From the NCBI GenBank assembly GCA_019635755.1, contig JAHBYW010000005.1, positions 124,001 to 188,000 on the forward strand: DNA of 64,000 bases. The letters run 5' to 3'. Made by a program: the position numbers and the translations under genes. The DNA is from Rhizobiaceae bacterium. Its GTDB lineage: Bacteria > Pseudomonadota > Alphaproteobacteria > Rhizobiales > Rhizobiaceae. Of this stretch, positions 10,409 through 18,482 are shown piece by piece. Numbering within the stretch: position 1 is the stretch's first letter; each line of letters begins with the position of its first letter. The notes under the pieces are model-generated. The model was not told where the DNA came from, did no database searches, and was given only the letters and a program-made list of their open reading frames with translations.

Positions 10409-11648
10409 GTATCCCCGCATGAGCCCGAAGCCGCTTGAAGCCACGCCAGGGTCCCTCGATCCGATCGACCGGCTTGTCGCCGAGCACAGGTCGGGCCACG
10501 GCCTGGCGCGGCCGTTCTACCACGATCCCGATCTATTCGAGCGGGACATGGAACGCATCTTCCGGCGGCACTGGCATTGCCTTGCGCATTCCAGCGTCAT
10601 TCCCAACTCCGGAGACTTCGAACTCTTCAAGCTCGGCGACGAGCAGATCATCCTGACGCGCTCGGCCGACGGGCAGGTCCATGCGCTGGTCAATGTCTGC
10701 CGCCATCGTGGCGCGGAGGTCTGCAAGAAGCCGAAGGGCAATGCACGTGTCTTCGTCTGCCCCTACCACGCATGGACCTATGCGAACGACGGATCGCTGC
10801 GCGCGGCCCGGCTGATGCCGAAGGATTTCGACCGGGCGGCGCATGGCCTGCGAAAACTCCATGTCCGTGTCGCCGAAGGACTCGTCTTCATCAGCTTCGC
10901 CGACGTGCCGCTGGACTTCGACCCGATCGAGCAGTCGCTGCGGACCAGCTGCGGCCAGTACGGTTGGGGAGAAGCGAAGGTCGCCCATCGCGAGCTTTAT
11001 CCGCTCGACGCCAACTGGAAGCTGGCGGTCGAGAACTATGTCGAATGCTACCACTGCGGCCCGGCGCATCCGGAGTATTCGCAGACTCACGCGCTCGAGC
11101 AGCCGCTACACATGATCGAATCCCTGAACGCCGCGATGGAGGCGAGGACCTGCGCGTTGGGAATCGAGGTCGTTAGCGGCGACCGCTGGCAGAATTCGGC
11201 GGGAGGTCAGGAGGCCATCCATACCTTCCGCTATGCCCTCTACGACGGCGCCTCGACGGGAAGCGAAGATGGCAAGGCCGTCGCTCCGCTGATGGGGCGT
11301 TTCACCGACTATGATGGCGGAGTGACGTCGGTCCACCTCGGCGGCACCACGTTCCTTGTCTGCTACCCCGACCACGGCATGATCTACCGTTTCATCCCGA
11401 AGACGGTCGACAGCAGTGAGATGGAACTGATCTGGCTGGTGCGGGGCGACGCGGAGGAAGGCAGGGACTACGATCTCGACCGCCTCACCTGGCTGTGGAA
11501 GGTGACGACCGAGGAGGACAAGAAGATCATCGAGCACACGGCGCGCGGCGTGCGCTCGCGCTACTACGCGCCCGGTCCGATCGCCCCGATGGAGCAAAAC
11601 GAGCTGCGCTACATCGCCTGGTATCTCGACGAGATCAGCCGGGCCTGA
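10392..11648 (+). CDS. Second Rieske non-heme iron oxygenase alpha subunit
   Basis: The 418-residue oxygenase has a Rieske centre at C103-x-H105 and C123-x2-H126 (CRHRG, CPYHAWTY) and iron-site histidines H221 and H226 in NYVECYHCGPAHPEYS. The C-terminus has GVRSRYYAPGPIAPMEQNEL before a final W/Y-rich segment, again like betaine and choline-type Rieske enzymes. It is clearly a paralogue of the gene at 7768 but diverged. The two could act on successive substrates, for example two N-demethylations, sharing the reductase at 9027. An alternative start is the ATG at 10419. It is the last gene of the operon; the next gene is on the other strand. Confidence 0.85.
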   Translation: MTATSEYPRMSPKPLEATPGSLDPIDRLVAEHRSGHGLARPFYHDPDLFERDMERIFRRHWHCLAHSSVIPNSGDFELFKLGDEQIILTRSADGQVHALVNVCRHRGAEVCKKPKGNARVFVCPYHAWTYANDGSLRAARLMPKDFDRAAHGLRKLHVRVAEGLVFISFADVPLDFDPIEQSLRTSCGQYGWGEAKVAHRELYPLDANWKLAVENYVECYHCGPAHPEYSQTHALEQPLHMIESLNAAMEARTCALGIEVVSGDRWQNSAGGQEAIHTFRYALYDGASTGSEDGKAVAPLMGRFTDYDGGVTSVHLGGTTFLVCYPDHGMIYRFIPKTVDSSEMELIWLVRGDAEEGRDYDLDRLTWLWKVTTEEDKKIIEHTARGVRSRYYAPGPIAPMEQNELRYIAWYLDEISRA

Positions 11649-11664
11649 CGCGTCGCGAAACGGC

Positions 11665-12231
11665 TTAGCCACTGAGATAGCGGCGCGTGCAATAGATCAG
11701 CGTTCCCTGTTTCTTGTTCTCGCGGATATCGACCACGCGACCGAACATCACGCGGTGGGTCGCTTCATCGACAGAGCTGGTCAACTCGCATTCAAAACTG
11801 ACCGAGGCATCGGCCAGAACTGGAATGCCGGTGACGCCTTCCTCCCAATCGCCAAAAGCGAACCGATCCTCCGTCGGCGTCCTACCGCCGAAGAGTTCCG
11901 CGATGTCCTCCTGCCCAGGCATCAACGTGTTGACGCAGAAGTGGCTCGCTTTGTCGAAGGCGGGAAAACAGGAGCTGCCACGGTTGATGCAGACCAGAAG
12001 CGTTGGCGGCGCAGCACTGACACTGCAGACTGCGGATGCCGTGAAGCCGTAGCGCTTCGCGCCGGCCCCCGTCGTGACGACGCTGACCGCCGAGCCGAGT
12101 CGCGACATGCCATTGCGAAACGTGGCTCTGTCAACGGTATCGCTCCAATCGCCAACCGTGCCCAAATCGATCTCTCGGGCAAGGCCCAGGCGGTGGAGCA
12201 GGGTATCCCGCTCATGGATTTGGAAGGCCAT
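11665..12231 (-). CDS. Flavin reductase-like, FMN-binding split-barrel protein
   Basis: The 188-residue protein belongs to the flavin reductase (DIM6/NTAB) family. The typical FRNGMSRLGSAVSVVTT start of the split barrel is preceded by about 35 extra residues. It continues with GFTASAVCSVSAAPPTLLVCIN, SHFCVNTL and a C-terminal RVVDIR. Such enzymes reduce FMN or FAD with NAD(P)H and hand the reduced flavin to an oxygenase. It lies 19 bases behind mesD and runs in the same direction, so it is probably the third gene of the riboswitch-3 operon. Since MesD/MesX activity requires oxygen, a flavin reductase in the operon is a plausible redox partner; this is inference. Confidence 0.85.
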   Translation of the reverse strand: MAFQIHERDTLLHRLGLAREIDLGTVGDWSDTVDRATFRNGMSRLGSAVSVVTTGAGAKRYGFTASAVCSVSAAPPTLLVCINRGSSCFPAFDKASHFCVNTLMPGQEDIAELFGGRTPTEDRFAFGDWEEGVTGIPVLADASVSFECELTSSVDEATHRVMFGRVVDIRENKKQGTLIYCTRRYLSG

Positions 12232-12250
12232 CGCTTGGGGTCCCGACAGG

Positions 12251-13279
12251 CTAACCCGCCAGCTCTTTCCGGACGATCTCGGCGCCTGCGCTCAACGCAT
12301 TGAGCTTCCCGACAGCTACCTTTCGAGACAGCGGTGCCATGCCGCAGTTGGTGCAGGGACAGAGCTTGTCGGCATCAACGAACTTGAGCGCCTTGCGCAA
12401 GGTGGCAGCGACCTCTTCAGGGGTCTCGATGGTGTTGCTGGCAACGTCGATTGCGCCCACCATCACCTTCTTGCCCCGAACCAGTTCCATCAGGTCCATC
12501 GGAACATGCGAGTTGTGGCATTCCAGCGAGATCATGCCGAGACTGGATTTCTGCAGTTTGGGAAATGTCCGCTCGTACTGCCTCCACTCGGACCCCAAGG
12601 TCTTCTTCCAATCCGTGTTCGCCTTGATGCCATAGCCGTAGCAGATGTGGACGGCGGTCTCGCATTTGAGGCCTCCAGCTGCCTTCTCCAGTGTGGCCAC
12701 GCCCCAGTCATTCACCTCGTCGAAGAAGACGTTGAAGGCGGGCTCGTCGAACTGAATGATGTCGACTCCTGCCGCCTCCAGTTCCTTCGCCTCCTCGTTG
12801 AGAGCCTTGGCGAATTCCCAGGCCAGTTTCTCGCGGCTCTTGTAGTGGCTGTCGAAGAGCGTATCGATCATCGTCATCGGGCCGGGCAAGGCCCATTTGA
12901 TCGGCTTGTCGGTCTGCTTGCGAAGAAACTTCGCGTCCTCGACGAAGACCGCCTTCTGGCGCGACACCTCGCCGACAACCGTCGGCACGCTTGCATCGTA
13001 ACGGTCGCGGATCCTGACTGTTTCGCGCTTCTCGAAATCGACGCCGCTGAGATGCTCGATGAACGTCGTGACAAAATGCTGGCGCGTCTGCTCGCCGTCG
13101 CTGACGATATCGATCCCTGCCTGCCGCTGGTCGTCCAGGGAGAGGCGGAGGGCATCCTGCTTGCCCGCGGTCAGCTCCTCTCCCTGCAATTTCCAGGGAG
13201 ACCATAGCTTCTCGGGTTCCGCGAGCCAGGAGGGTTTCGGCAGGCTGCCAGCGGTGGACGTGGGCAACAGTGTTTTCAT
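12251..13279 (-). CDS. mesD: Core methionine synthase MesD (MetE C-terminal-like)
   Basis: The 342-residue protein corresponds to the catalytic barrel of cobalamin-independent methionine synthase without the folate-binding N-terminal half of MetE. The zinc and homocysteine residues are all visible: H211-x-C213 (VHICYGYG), E253 (SLECHNSH) and C312 (CTNCGM). The neighbour mesX (DUF1852) identifies it as MesD, the aerobic core methionine synthase family that works without methyl-folate or B12 but needs DUF1852 and O2; its methyl donor is not known. I chose the ATG at 13279 (MKTLLPTS), which matches the start of the conserved region; an upstream in-frame start at 13330 would overlap mesX. Riboswitch 3 upstream means it should be expressed when B12-dependent MetH is not working. 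Confidence 0.92.
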   Translation of the reverse strand: MKTLLPTSTAGSLPKPSWLAEPEKLWSPWKLQGEELTAGKQDALRLSLDDQRQAGIDIVSDGEQTRQHFVTTFIEHLSGVDFEKRETVRIRDRYDASVPTVVGEVSRQKAVFVEDAKFLRKQTDKPIKWALPGPMTMIDTLFDSHYKSREKLAWEFAKALNEEAKELEAAGVDIIQFDEPAFNVFFDEVNDWGVATLEKAAGGLKCETAVHICYGYGIKANTDWKKTLGSEWRQYERTFPKLQKSSLGMISLECHNSHVPMDLMELVRGKKVMVGAIDVASNTIETPEEVAATLRKALKFVDADKLCPCTNCGMAPLSRKVAVGKLNALSAGAEIVRKELAG

Positions 13280-13305
13280 CGGGCAAGGCCTTGTATTTCG
13301 GTTGG

Positions 13306-14355
13306 TCAGAGAGCGGGATTGGAGGACCATTGATCGAGCAGTGCCCTGTAGGGCGTGATGAAGTTCTTCTCCGCGAACAGCCCCTGCTCGACGCCCAGGC
13401 GGCTGCGCTCTTCGCGGTCGTAGACGATCTGCGTCAGCGAATAGTCCTCGTGCTTCAGGTCGGGCCGGTAGCGGGTCCCCGCCGCGGAGTTGGCGTTGTA
13501 GATTTCCGGACGGTAGATTTTCTGGAACGTCTCCATCGTGCTGATGACGCTGGTCAGCTCCAGATTGGTGTAGTCGCTGAGCAGGTCGCCTGCGAAATAG
13601 AAGGCGAGGGGTGCGACGCTGTTGGACGGCATGAAGCAGCGGACTGCCAGCCCCATCTTTTCGAAGTACCGATCGGTCGTAGAAGACTCGTCCTGCTGGT
13701 ACTCGAGCCCTAGGATCGGATGCTGGTTGTCGGTTCGATGGTAGGTCCTGCTGCTCGACGCGCTTATGCAGATGACGGGCGGCTTCGTGAACCGCTCCCT
13801 GTAGGCGCTGGAATGGGTGAAGAACCTGAACAGGTTTCCGTGCAGGGTTCCAAAATCAGGCGGAGTGCTGAATTTGGGATGGGTCGCGTTGTGCGCCGGC
13901 AGCAGGACATTGAAGTCGTAGTCGCGCAGATAGGAGGAGAAGTTGTTCCCCGCGATACCCTCAATGCGCCTGTCGGTCTTCCGGTCGAGGATGGTCGTGC
14001 TGAGCATCTCGATGAGCGGAAAAGCAGGACCGCCGCCCGCCGCATCGATCTCCATCTCGACCGAGATGATTTCGAGCTCGACAGAGTAGCGATCGCCCTT
14101 TGCGTTGTCCCAATGCGCCAAGGCGTTGAAGCGATTGTCGATCATTCGCAACGCCCTGCGCAAATTCTCCCGTCGGTTCGTGCCCCTTGCCAGGTTGGCG
14201 AAGTTGGTGGTCAGGCGTGTCGTCTCCGAGGGACGATAGTCCTCGTTGAAGGGAATGCTGTCGACACGGAATGCAACGCCGGCGTGAGCGGCGAATTGCT
14301 GGCTATCGAGACCTTGCTCGCCGGGAGCGGCGACTGGACTAGCTGTCTGGGACAT
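13306..14355 (-). CDS. mesX: MesX, DUF1852 protein required for MesD
   Basis: The 349-residue protein matches DUF1852 in its N-terminal SIPFNEDYRPSETTRLTTNF and RRENLRRALRMIDNRFNALA segments and a body with SVELEIISVEMEID. No signal peptide or membrane segment is seen. In other aerobic bacteria DUF1852 (MesX) is genetically required together with oxygen for methionine synthesis by MesD; its biochemical activity is unknown. It is the first gene after riboswitch 3, and mesD starts 26 bases downstream. The ATG at 14355 is preceded by GGGGTAGG. Recognition rests on conserved motifs and on the mesD neighbour. Confidence 0.88.
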   Translation of the reverse strand: MSQTASPVAAPGEQGLDSQQFAAHAGVAFRVDSIPFNEDYRPSETTRLTTNFANLARGTNRRENLRRALRMIDNRFNALAHWDNAKGDRYSVELEIISVEMEIDAAGGGPAFPLIEMLSTTILDRKTDRRIEGIAGNNFSSYLRDYDFNVLLPAHNATHPKFSTPPDFGTLHGNLFRFFTHSSAYRERFTKPPVICISASSSRTYHRTDNQHPILGLEYQQDESSTTDRYFEKMGLAVRCFMPSNSVAPLAFYFAGDLLSDYTNLELTSVISTMETFQKIYRPEIYNANSAAGTRYRPDLKHEDYSLTQIVYDREERSRLGVEQGLFAEKNFITPYRALLDQWSSNPAL

Positions 14356-14464
14356 GACCTACCCCGATAAGTTGGGGGCGTGGGTCAGCGGACACATAGC
14401 AGGACAGGCCGCAATGCGGCCCCGCTACGGCACACCGGGACACCCCGCCCGTGGACGTTCGTTC

Positions 14465-14640
14465 GCCAAGGCAGGTCTCCTGGCTCGCGGGTCATCGCCT
14501 CAATCCGTCTTCCCGGGTTGCACCCCAGTGACATTCTGGACATCGGCTCGCCGCCTACAGTTGCGGGGGCAGCGTCGGTATCAGACCGACTTCCCTCTTA
14601 GCCTCCGGATATACGTCTGGAGGAACCGTGGCAGCCCTAT
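14465..14640 (-). promoter_or_regulatory. Cobalamin riboswitch 3, upstream of mesX-mesD
   Basis: Read on the minus strand, the leader carries GAGGCTAAGAGGGAAGTCGG, GCTGCCCCCGCAACTGTAGG, GGGAAGACGGATTGAGG and the B12 box GCGAGCCAGGAGACCTGCC (ending at 14470). About 20 bases further on is GGGCGGGGTG (14450-14441), then GCGGCC ATT-loop GGCCGC (14421-14407), a hairpin before mesX that could act as terminator or block translation. B12 binding should repress mesX-mesD. Confidence 0.95.
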
Positions 14641-14667
14641 TGATATCCGAGGGCGGTCAGGTGTCAA
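14640..14667 (-). promoter_or_regulatory. Putative sigma70 promoter of the mesX leader
   Basis: On the minus strand a perfect TTGACA (14667-14662) is followed after 16 bases by TATCAA (14645-14640). The riboswitch aptamer begins a few bases beyond, as expected for a riboswitch leader. Confidence 0.5.
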
Positions 14668-14897
14668 GGAGGACATAAAGAAATGTTTATGTCTTTACTT
14701 CTCCTGGTGGGCATGCCGGATCCTGCACGCCTTTCCCGCCTGCGCCTCGGCTCTTTCAGTCATACGATCAAATCGCGCCGAAATATCGGACGGCAGCTTG
14801 TCGCGAAATTTGGATGAAACCTGACGGTCCGCTCTCGGCCCCCTAACCGACATAGGCGGACAGCTCCGCCGGTTGCGCTGCTGAGCGGCCTATTTCG

Positions 14898-15725
14898 TTA
14901 CGCCCGCTTCGCGGCCTTGGCGGACCGCTCGACCAAACGGGCATCGCCAAAATCTCGAGCTATGCCTTCCAATTTCGTGCTGGGTCCCTGCCAAGCCAAG
15001 TCGCTGACCTTTCGAATCGTCGGAGCATCGGTTCGCAACGTGGCGAGGGTCTTGAATTGCAGGGCGAGCGTTGTACGCGAACCAAGGACATCGACCGGAA
15101 ACTGTTCAAGCGGCCCGTATCGGTCGAGCAGCCGCGCAGCTCTGACCCGGCCGATGCCCTCGATGCCGGGATAGCCATCCGCGCTGTCCCCAACGAGGGC
15201 GAGAAAGTCCGGGATCAGTTCTGGCATCACTCCATACTTTTCCCGAACGCCAGCAGCGTCGCGTATCGTTTTCGACTTTCGATCAATTTGCACCACGCGT
15301 GATCCGCGCACGCACTGGGCCAGGTCCTTGTCAGGGGTCCAGATGCACACTTTCTCGACTTTCTTGTCGGCAACTGCCTTCAATGCCGCCGATGCGAGCG
15401 CGTCGTCTGCCTCGAACTCGACCATCGGCCATACCGCGATGCCCATCGCCGTGAGCGCTTCCTCCAAGGCGTGGAACTGCGACCACAGCACCGGGTCGAT
15501 GCCGTCACCGGTCTTGTAGCCAGGCCAGAGCTCATTGCGGAATGACTCGATCACATGGTCTGTCGCCACGCCGATATGCGTTGCACCTTGCTCGATCATC
15601 TCCAGGATCGTGTGCAGAACCCCGGCAGCTGCGGCAAACGGCCGGTCCTTCCCGCCGTTGAAACGTCGCTGACCGTAGAAGTGGCGATACAGTTCGTAGG
15701 TGCCGTCGACCAGATGGACGATCAT
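14898..15725 (-). CDS. 5'-3' exonuclease / flap endonuclease-like protein
   Basis: The 275-residue protein resembles the stand-alone form of the 5' nuclease domain of DNA polymerase I. It starts with the metal-binding HLVDGTYELYRHFYG, and has HVIESFRNELWPGYKTG, EFEADDALASAA (metal-ligand acidic cluster), TPDKDLAQC, and the helix-hairpin-helix-like DSADGYPGIEGIGRVRAARLL. The expected role is structure-specific 5'-3' nuclease in DNA repair or RNA-primer removal. No polymerase domain follows. It lies between riboswitch 3 and a serine recombinase with no clear operon partner, and the spacing suggests it is transcribed alone. The fold call is firm. Confidence 0.88.
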   Translation of the reverse strand: MIVHLVDGTYELYRHFYGQRRFNGGKDRPFAAAAGVLHTILEMIEQGATHIGVATDHVIESFRNELWPGYKTGDGIDPVLWSQFHALEEALTAMGIAVWPMVEFEADDALASAALKAVADKKVEKVCIWTPDKDLAQCVRGSRVVQIDRKSKTIRDAAGVREKYGVMPELIPDFLALVGDSADGYPGIEGIGRVRAARLLDRYGPLEQFPVDVLGSRTTLALQFKTLATLRTDAPTIRKVSDLAWQGPSTKLEGIARDFGDARLVERSAKAAKRA

Positions 15726-15761
15726 TAGCCCCTTGCCACCCCGATTGAGTGCCGCAGCCGG

Positions 15762-16301
15762 TCAGAAGCGGCTGATCGTTGAAGCCGAGACGTTGTAACT
15801 CTTCGCGATCTGCCGAACGGACTCGCCAGCAACACGACGTTGGCGCACTTCCTGCTGCTGATGGGGGGTAAGCTTGAAGGGACGACCGAGGCTTTGGCCA
15901 TTGGCCTTGGCTCGTGCTCTGCCTTCCGACGTACGCGCCCTGATCAGTTCCCGCTCGAACTCTGCCAGCCCGGCAAGGACCGTCACCATGAGGCGACCAT
16001 GGGCGCTCGTCGTATCAGCCCAGACGTCCGCAAGACTTCGAAAGCCTGCACTCCTGTCTGCGATGACTGCAAGCATGTTCAGAAGATCGCGCGTGGAACG
16101 TGCAAGGCGATCAAGGCGGGTCACGACCACGACATCGCCCTTCGACAAAACCTTCAGGAGTGCCTGCAACTGGCGGCGGTCGGCCTTCGCGCCGCTGGCG
16201 GTCTCTGCAAATGTCTTCTGGGCACCGGCAGCCTTCAAAAGGGCTTTCTGCACATCCAGCGTTTGCCCATCAGTCGAGACGCGTGCGTAACCATAGATCA
16301 T
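15762..16301 (-). CDS. Serine recombinase (resolvase/invertase family)
   Basis: The 179-residue protein has the catalytic domain start MIYGYARVSTDGQTLDVQ with the nucleophile Ser9. Conserved Arg residues lie in VVVTRLDRLARSTRDLL and EFERELIRARTSEGRARA, and a short C-terminal helix-turn-helix in VAGESVRQIAKSYNVSAS. It is of the small Tn3-resolvase/DNA-invertase type. I chose the ATG at 16301, which opens the conserved domain; an upstream in-frame start would add about 24 residues with no family similarity. No transposase or inverted repeats are seen next to it. It may resolve or invert part of the island, or be a mobile-element leftover. Confidence 0.88.
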   Translation of the reverse strand: MIYGYARVSTDGQTLDVQKALLKAAGAQKTFAETASGAKADRRQLQALLKVLSKGDVVVVTRLDRLARSTRDLLNMLAVIADRSAGFRSLADVWADTTSAHGRLMVTVLAGLAEFERELIRARTSEGRARAKANGQSLGRPFKLTPHQQQEVRQRRVAGESVRQIAKSYNVSASTISRF

Positions 16302-16540
16302 GCGAAGAATCTCGCACGGACTTATGAAACAGGCAAGCCACTGAAAGCGCTGCCTTCGATTTCTGTTCAACAAGTCAAGACTTGTGAAACGCGCAACGCG
16401 GCTTGATCACATCTCGGCCGCGAGCTGGTGGCACAACTCGACGTCACTAGGAATGAATTGAACGCATGTGAAGGGACTCGGATCAGCAAGTCACACGCCC
16501 GTACCACTAGCTACTGCGACGCTTCAATAAGGCAACGTCC

Positions 16541-17309
16541 ATGATCCAGCCTTTAGGCCGCCGCGCTGCGCGTGTTGTCATAACCGAACTCGGCCCTGAC
16601 CCTGATGCGGTTCGCGCTCAAGACAGGCACGCTATCCGCGTCGACCTCGGCCTTTCTCTGCCCCAGTGCGATTTCTGCATAAGGACGGCTGATCCGGAGT
16701 TGCTGGCGATATTGCGCACGGGTATTGGCCTGCCACTCTTCGAGGCCACCGACGCGCTGCACGCCATCTTTGCAGCGCATCCGCACCGCGTGGTTGTCAC
16801 AAACATCGGGCGCATCGAAGTGTTTCAGAAGATCGGCGGTCCGGAAACCGGCGGCGTCTCGCCGGAGGGACCGCACACGCACCTGCTGCCGAAGCTGCTG
16901 AAATCCTGCCGGACGCATTCGGCCAACACGCCGATTCCCGAAGGATTGTTGCCTCTCGGGAGCTTTCACCCGGCAAGCCCCGTGATGACTCCGCTCGGCA
17001 AGGACAGGGAGTTTGATCCGGACCTCCATGACGAGTTCCAGTCCCTGTTGGCGCAGTACGGCGTGGCGGAGATCGTGGACGCAAAAGAGGCAAACCCTCG
17101 TCGCGATGGACGGCGGTCTGGACCCGGCGGACTATCCAACCCCGAAAAGCCGCCATACCCGGTCAGCCGTGAGACTCGCTCTCCGGCAACAGGCTCGCCA
17201 AGCTGAATACGACAGGGATGAGAGCCGCATGAATCGAGTGGCCGCGTGGCGCCGCCTATATGACAGCGGTGCAAGCGATGGCGAGGATGATGACGCGCCG
17301 GGACATTGA
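16541..17309 (+). pseudogene. Unrecognised protein, apparent frameshift near 17085-17105
   Basis: From the ATG at 16541 the frame gives a convincing soluble protein with RVVITELGPDPDAVRAQDRH, CDFCIRTADPELLAILRTGI, a His-containing GPHTHLLPKLL and a LLPLGSFHPASPVMTPLGKD segment. After IVDAK at about 17085 this frame becomes low-complexity and ends at 17206. The +1 frame instead continues sensibly with QTLVAMDGGLDPADYPTPKS and ends at 17309 with an acidic tail. One extra base or two missing ones would explain this. Alternatively a 67-residue ORF from the ATG at 17106 could be a separate overlapping gene. I cannot name the family. Confidence 0.55.
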
Positions 17310-17324
17310 TCGTCTCCATCATCG

Positions 17325-17352
17325 TTGACATCGCCGCAACCTCAGATAGCTT
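17325..17352 (+). promoter_or_regulatory. Putative sigma70 promoter before riboswitch 4
   Basis: TTGACA at 17325-17330 is followed 16 bases later by TAGCTT (17347-17352), a weak -10. The aptamer begins shortly after. TTGACA also lies at the equivalent place before riboswitches 1 and 3, which supports the assignment. Confidence 0.4.
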
Positions 17353-17364
17353 GCCGCCCGTCAC

Positions 17365-17540
17365 GGTTCTTCCGGTTCGCACCGGAAGCTAAGAGGGAAT
17401 CCGGTGCCCCGTTGTGGGAACTCCGGAGCTGCCCCGCAACTGTAAGCGGCGAGCCGCGTTGCCAACCAACGTCACTGACGAGCGATCGTCGGGAAGACAG
17501 GCAACGAAGCACTGACCCGCAAGCCAGGAGACCTGCCTGA
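17365..17540 (+). promoter_or_regulatory. Cobalamin riboswitch 4, upstream of the metal-transport genes
   Basis: Conserved blocks are AAGCTAAGAGGGAATCCGGT (17387-17406), GAGCTGCCCCGCAACTGTAA (17426-17445), GGGAAGACAGGCAACGAAG (17491-17509) and the B12 box CAAGCCAGGAGACCTGCC (17520-17537). The core has one C fewer than in riboswitches 1-3. GGGCGGGGTG follows at 17557-17566, as after riboswitches 1 and 3. The controlled genes encode a CbiX-like fusion and an ABC importer. Confidence 0.94.
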
Positions 17541-17663
17541 CAGCATTGAGTTCCGTGGGCGGGGTGCCCCACCGGGACGCGGGTTGTCTTCGGGCGGCTA
17601 GTCCGGAATCCAGCAATCCTCGTTTTGGCGGTCCCTTGTCCAGATCAGGCAAGGGATTGATCG

Positions 17664-18482
17664 TTGCGGACTACAGATATCGAAGCGCCGGTCGGCGAAC
17701 GCCGTGCCGTGCTGCTTGTGGTGAAGTCGGCGTTTGCCGCCGCGCCTCACCAGGAGATGCAACGCATTGCAGGGCTCGCCGAGCTCAGGCCCGGCGTTGC
17801 CAAGGCAATCTCGTGCTTCTCCGAGCAGGGAACTCCGTCGCTGCGCGAGGCGCTTTTCGAACTGCGCGACCCTTCTTTGTCGTCCATCGTCATCGTGCCG
17901 CTCGCGCTGCCGCTGGAGCCGAGCTTCCTGCGCTGGGTCACGAAATCGATCCGGCGATGGCAGGCTGAGCGGCCGGGCGAATGGCCACCCATCCACATCA
18001 CACGCGACATTGGGCAGAGCCTCCACTTCGAGCCGCTGCTGAGCAATCTGATTGAAGGTGCGGCATCATCTCTGCCGATCGCACCGACGCCATCGCTTGT
18101 TGCTGAAGGCTCACTCGTCCCGCCGCAGAAGCGGCGTGTGCTGGTCTGCACCGGCCCGACCTGCAACGCCGAGGGTGCGGATGCGCTCTGGGGTCATCTC
18201 CGCAACGTGCAGGAGCGCCGGAAGCTTCGAGCGACAGGCGACGGCACCATGACCGCCAAGGCGACCTGCCTTGGCCCGTGCAACCTCGCGCCCGTCCTCC
18301 AGGTCTTTCCCGAAGGCACTTACTACGGCGGCGTTACCGAACGCGCGATCGACCAGATCGCCGACGAGCATCTCCTCGGCGGGCGCGTCGTCGACGCCTT
18401 CGCCTATCAGCCCACCGGCCGCAAGCAGCGGCTGCGCATTGTTGCCCAAACCAGTTCAACACCCAAGGAGACTGAGACGTGA
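17664..18482 (+). CDS. CbiX-like domain fused to thioredoxin-fold [2Fe-2S] ferredoxin
   Basis: The 272-residue protein has two parts. Residues 10-130 resemble the chelatase fold of CbiX/SirB (RRAVLLVVKSAF, PSLREALFELRDPSLSSIVI, VPLALPLEPSFL), although the GHGS-type histidine start is not seen. Residues 150-250 resemble a thioredoxin-like [2Fe-2S] ferredoxin: CTGPTCN gives two Cys, and ATCLGPCNLAPVLQVFPEG two more. Start codon is TTG at 17664 with AAGGGA 7 bases upstream; no ATG lies nearby. Under a cobalamin riboswitch, a role in cobalt insertion or handling in corrin synthesis is reasonable. Loss of the catalytic His may mean a binding rather than chelatase role. The C-terminal domain is clearer than the N-terminal one. 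Confidence 0.65.
   Translation: MRTTDIEAPVGERRAVLLVVKSAFAAAPHQEMQRIAGLAELRPGVAKAISCFSEQGTPSLREALFELRDPSLSSIVIVPLALPLEPSFLRWVTKSIRRWQAERPGEWPPIHITRDIGQSLHFEPLLSNLIEGAASSLPIAPTPSLVAEGSLVPPQKRRVLVCTGPTCNAEGADALWGHLRNVQERRKLRATGDGTMTAKATCLGPCNLAPVLQVFPEGTYYGGVTERAIDQIADEHLLGGRVVDAFAYQPTGRKQRLRIVAQTSSTPKETET

Noticed and set aside
14683-14817. Plus-strand 44-codon ORF with a good AAGGAGGA site (14666-14673)
   Set aside because: Its ribosome-binding-site region overlaps the minus-strand promoter of riboswitch 3, the translation has no recognisable features, and the apparent Shine-Dalgarno is likely coincidental.
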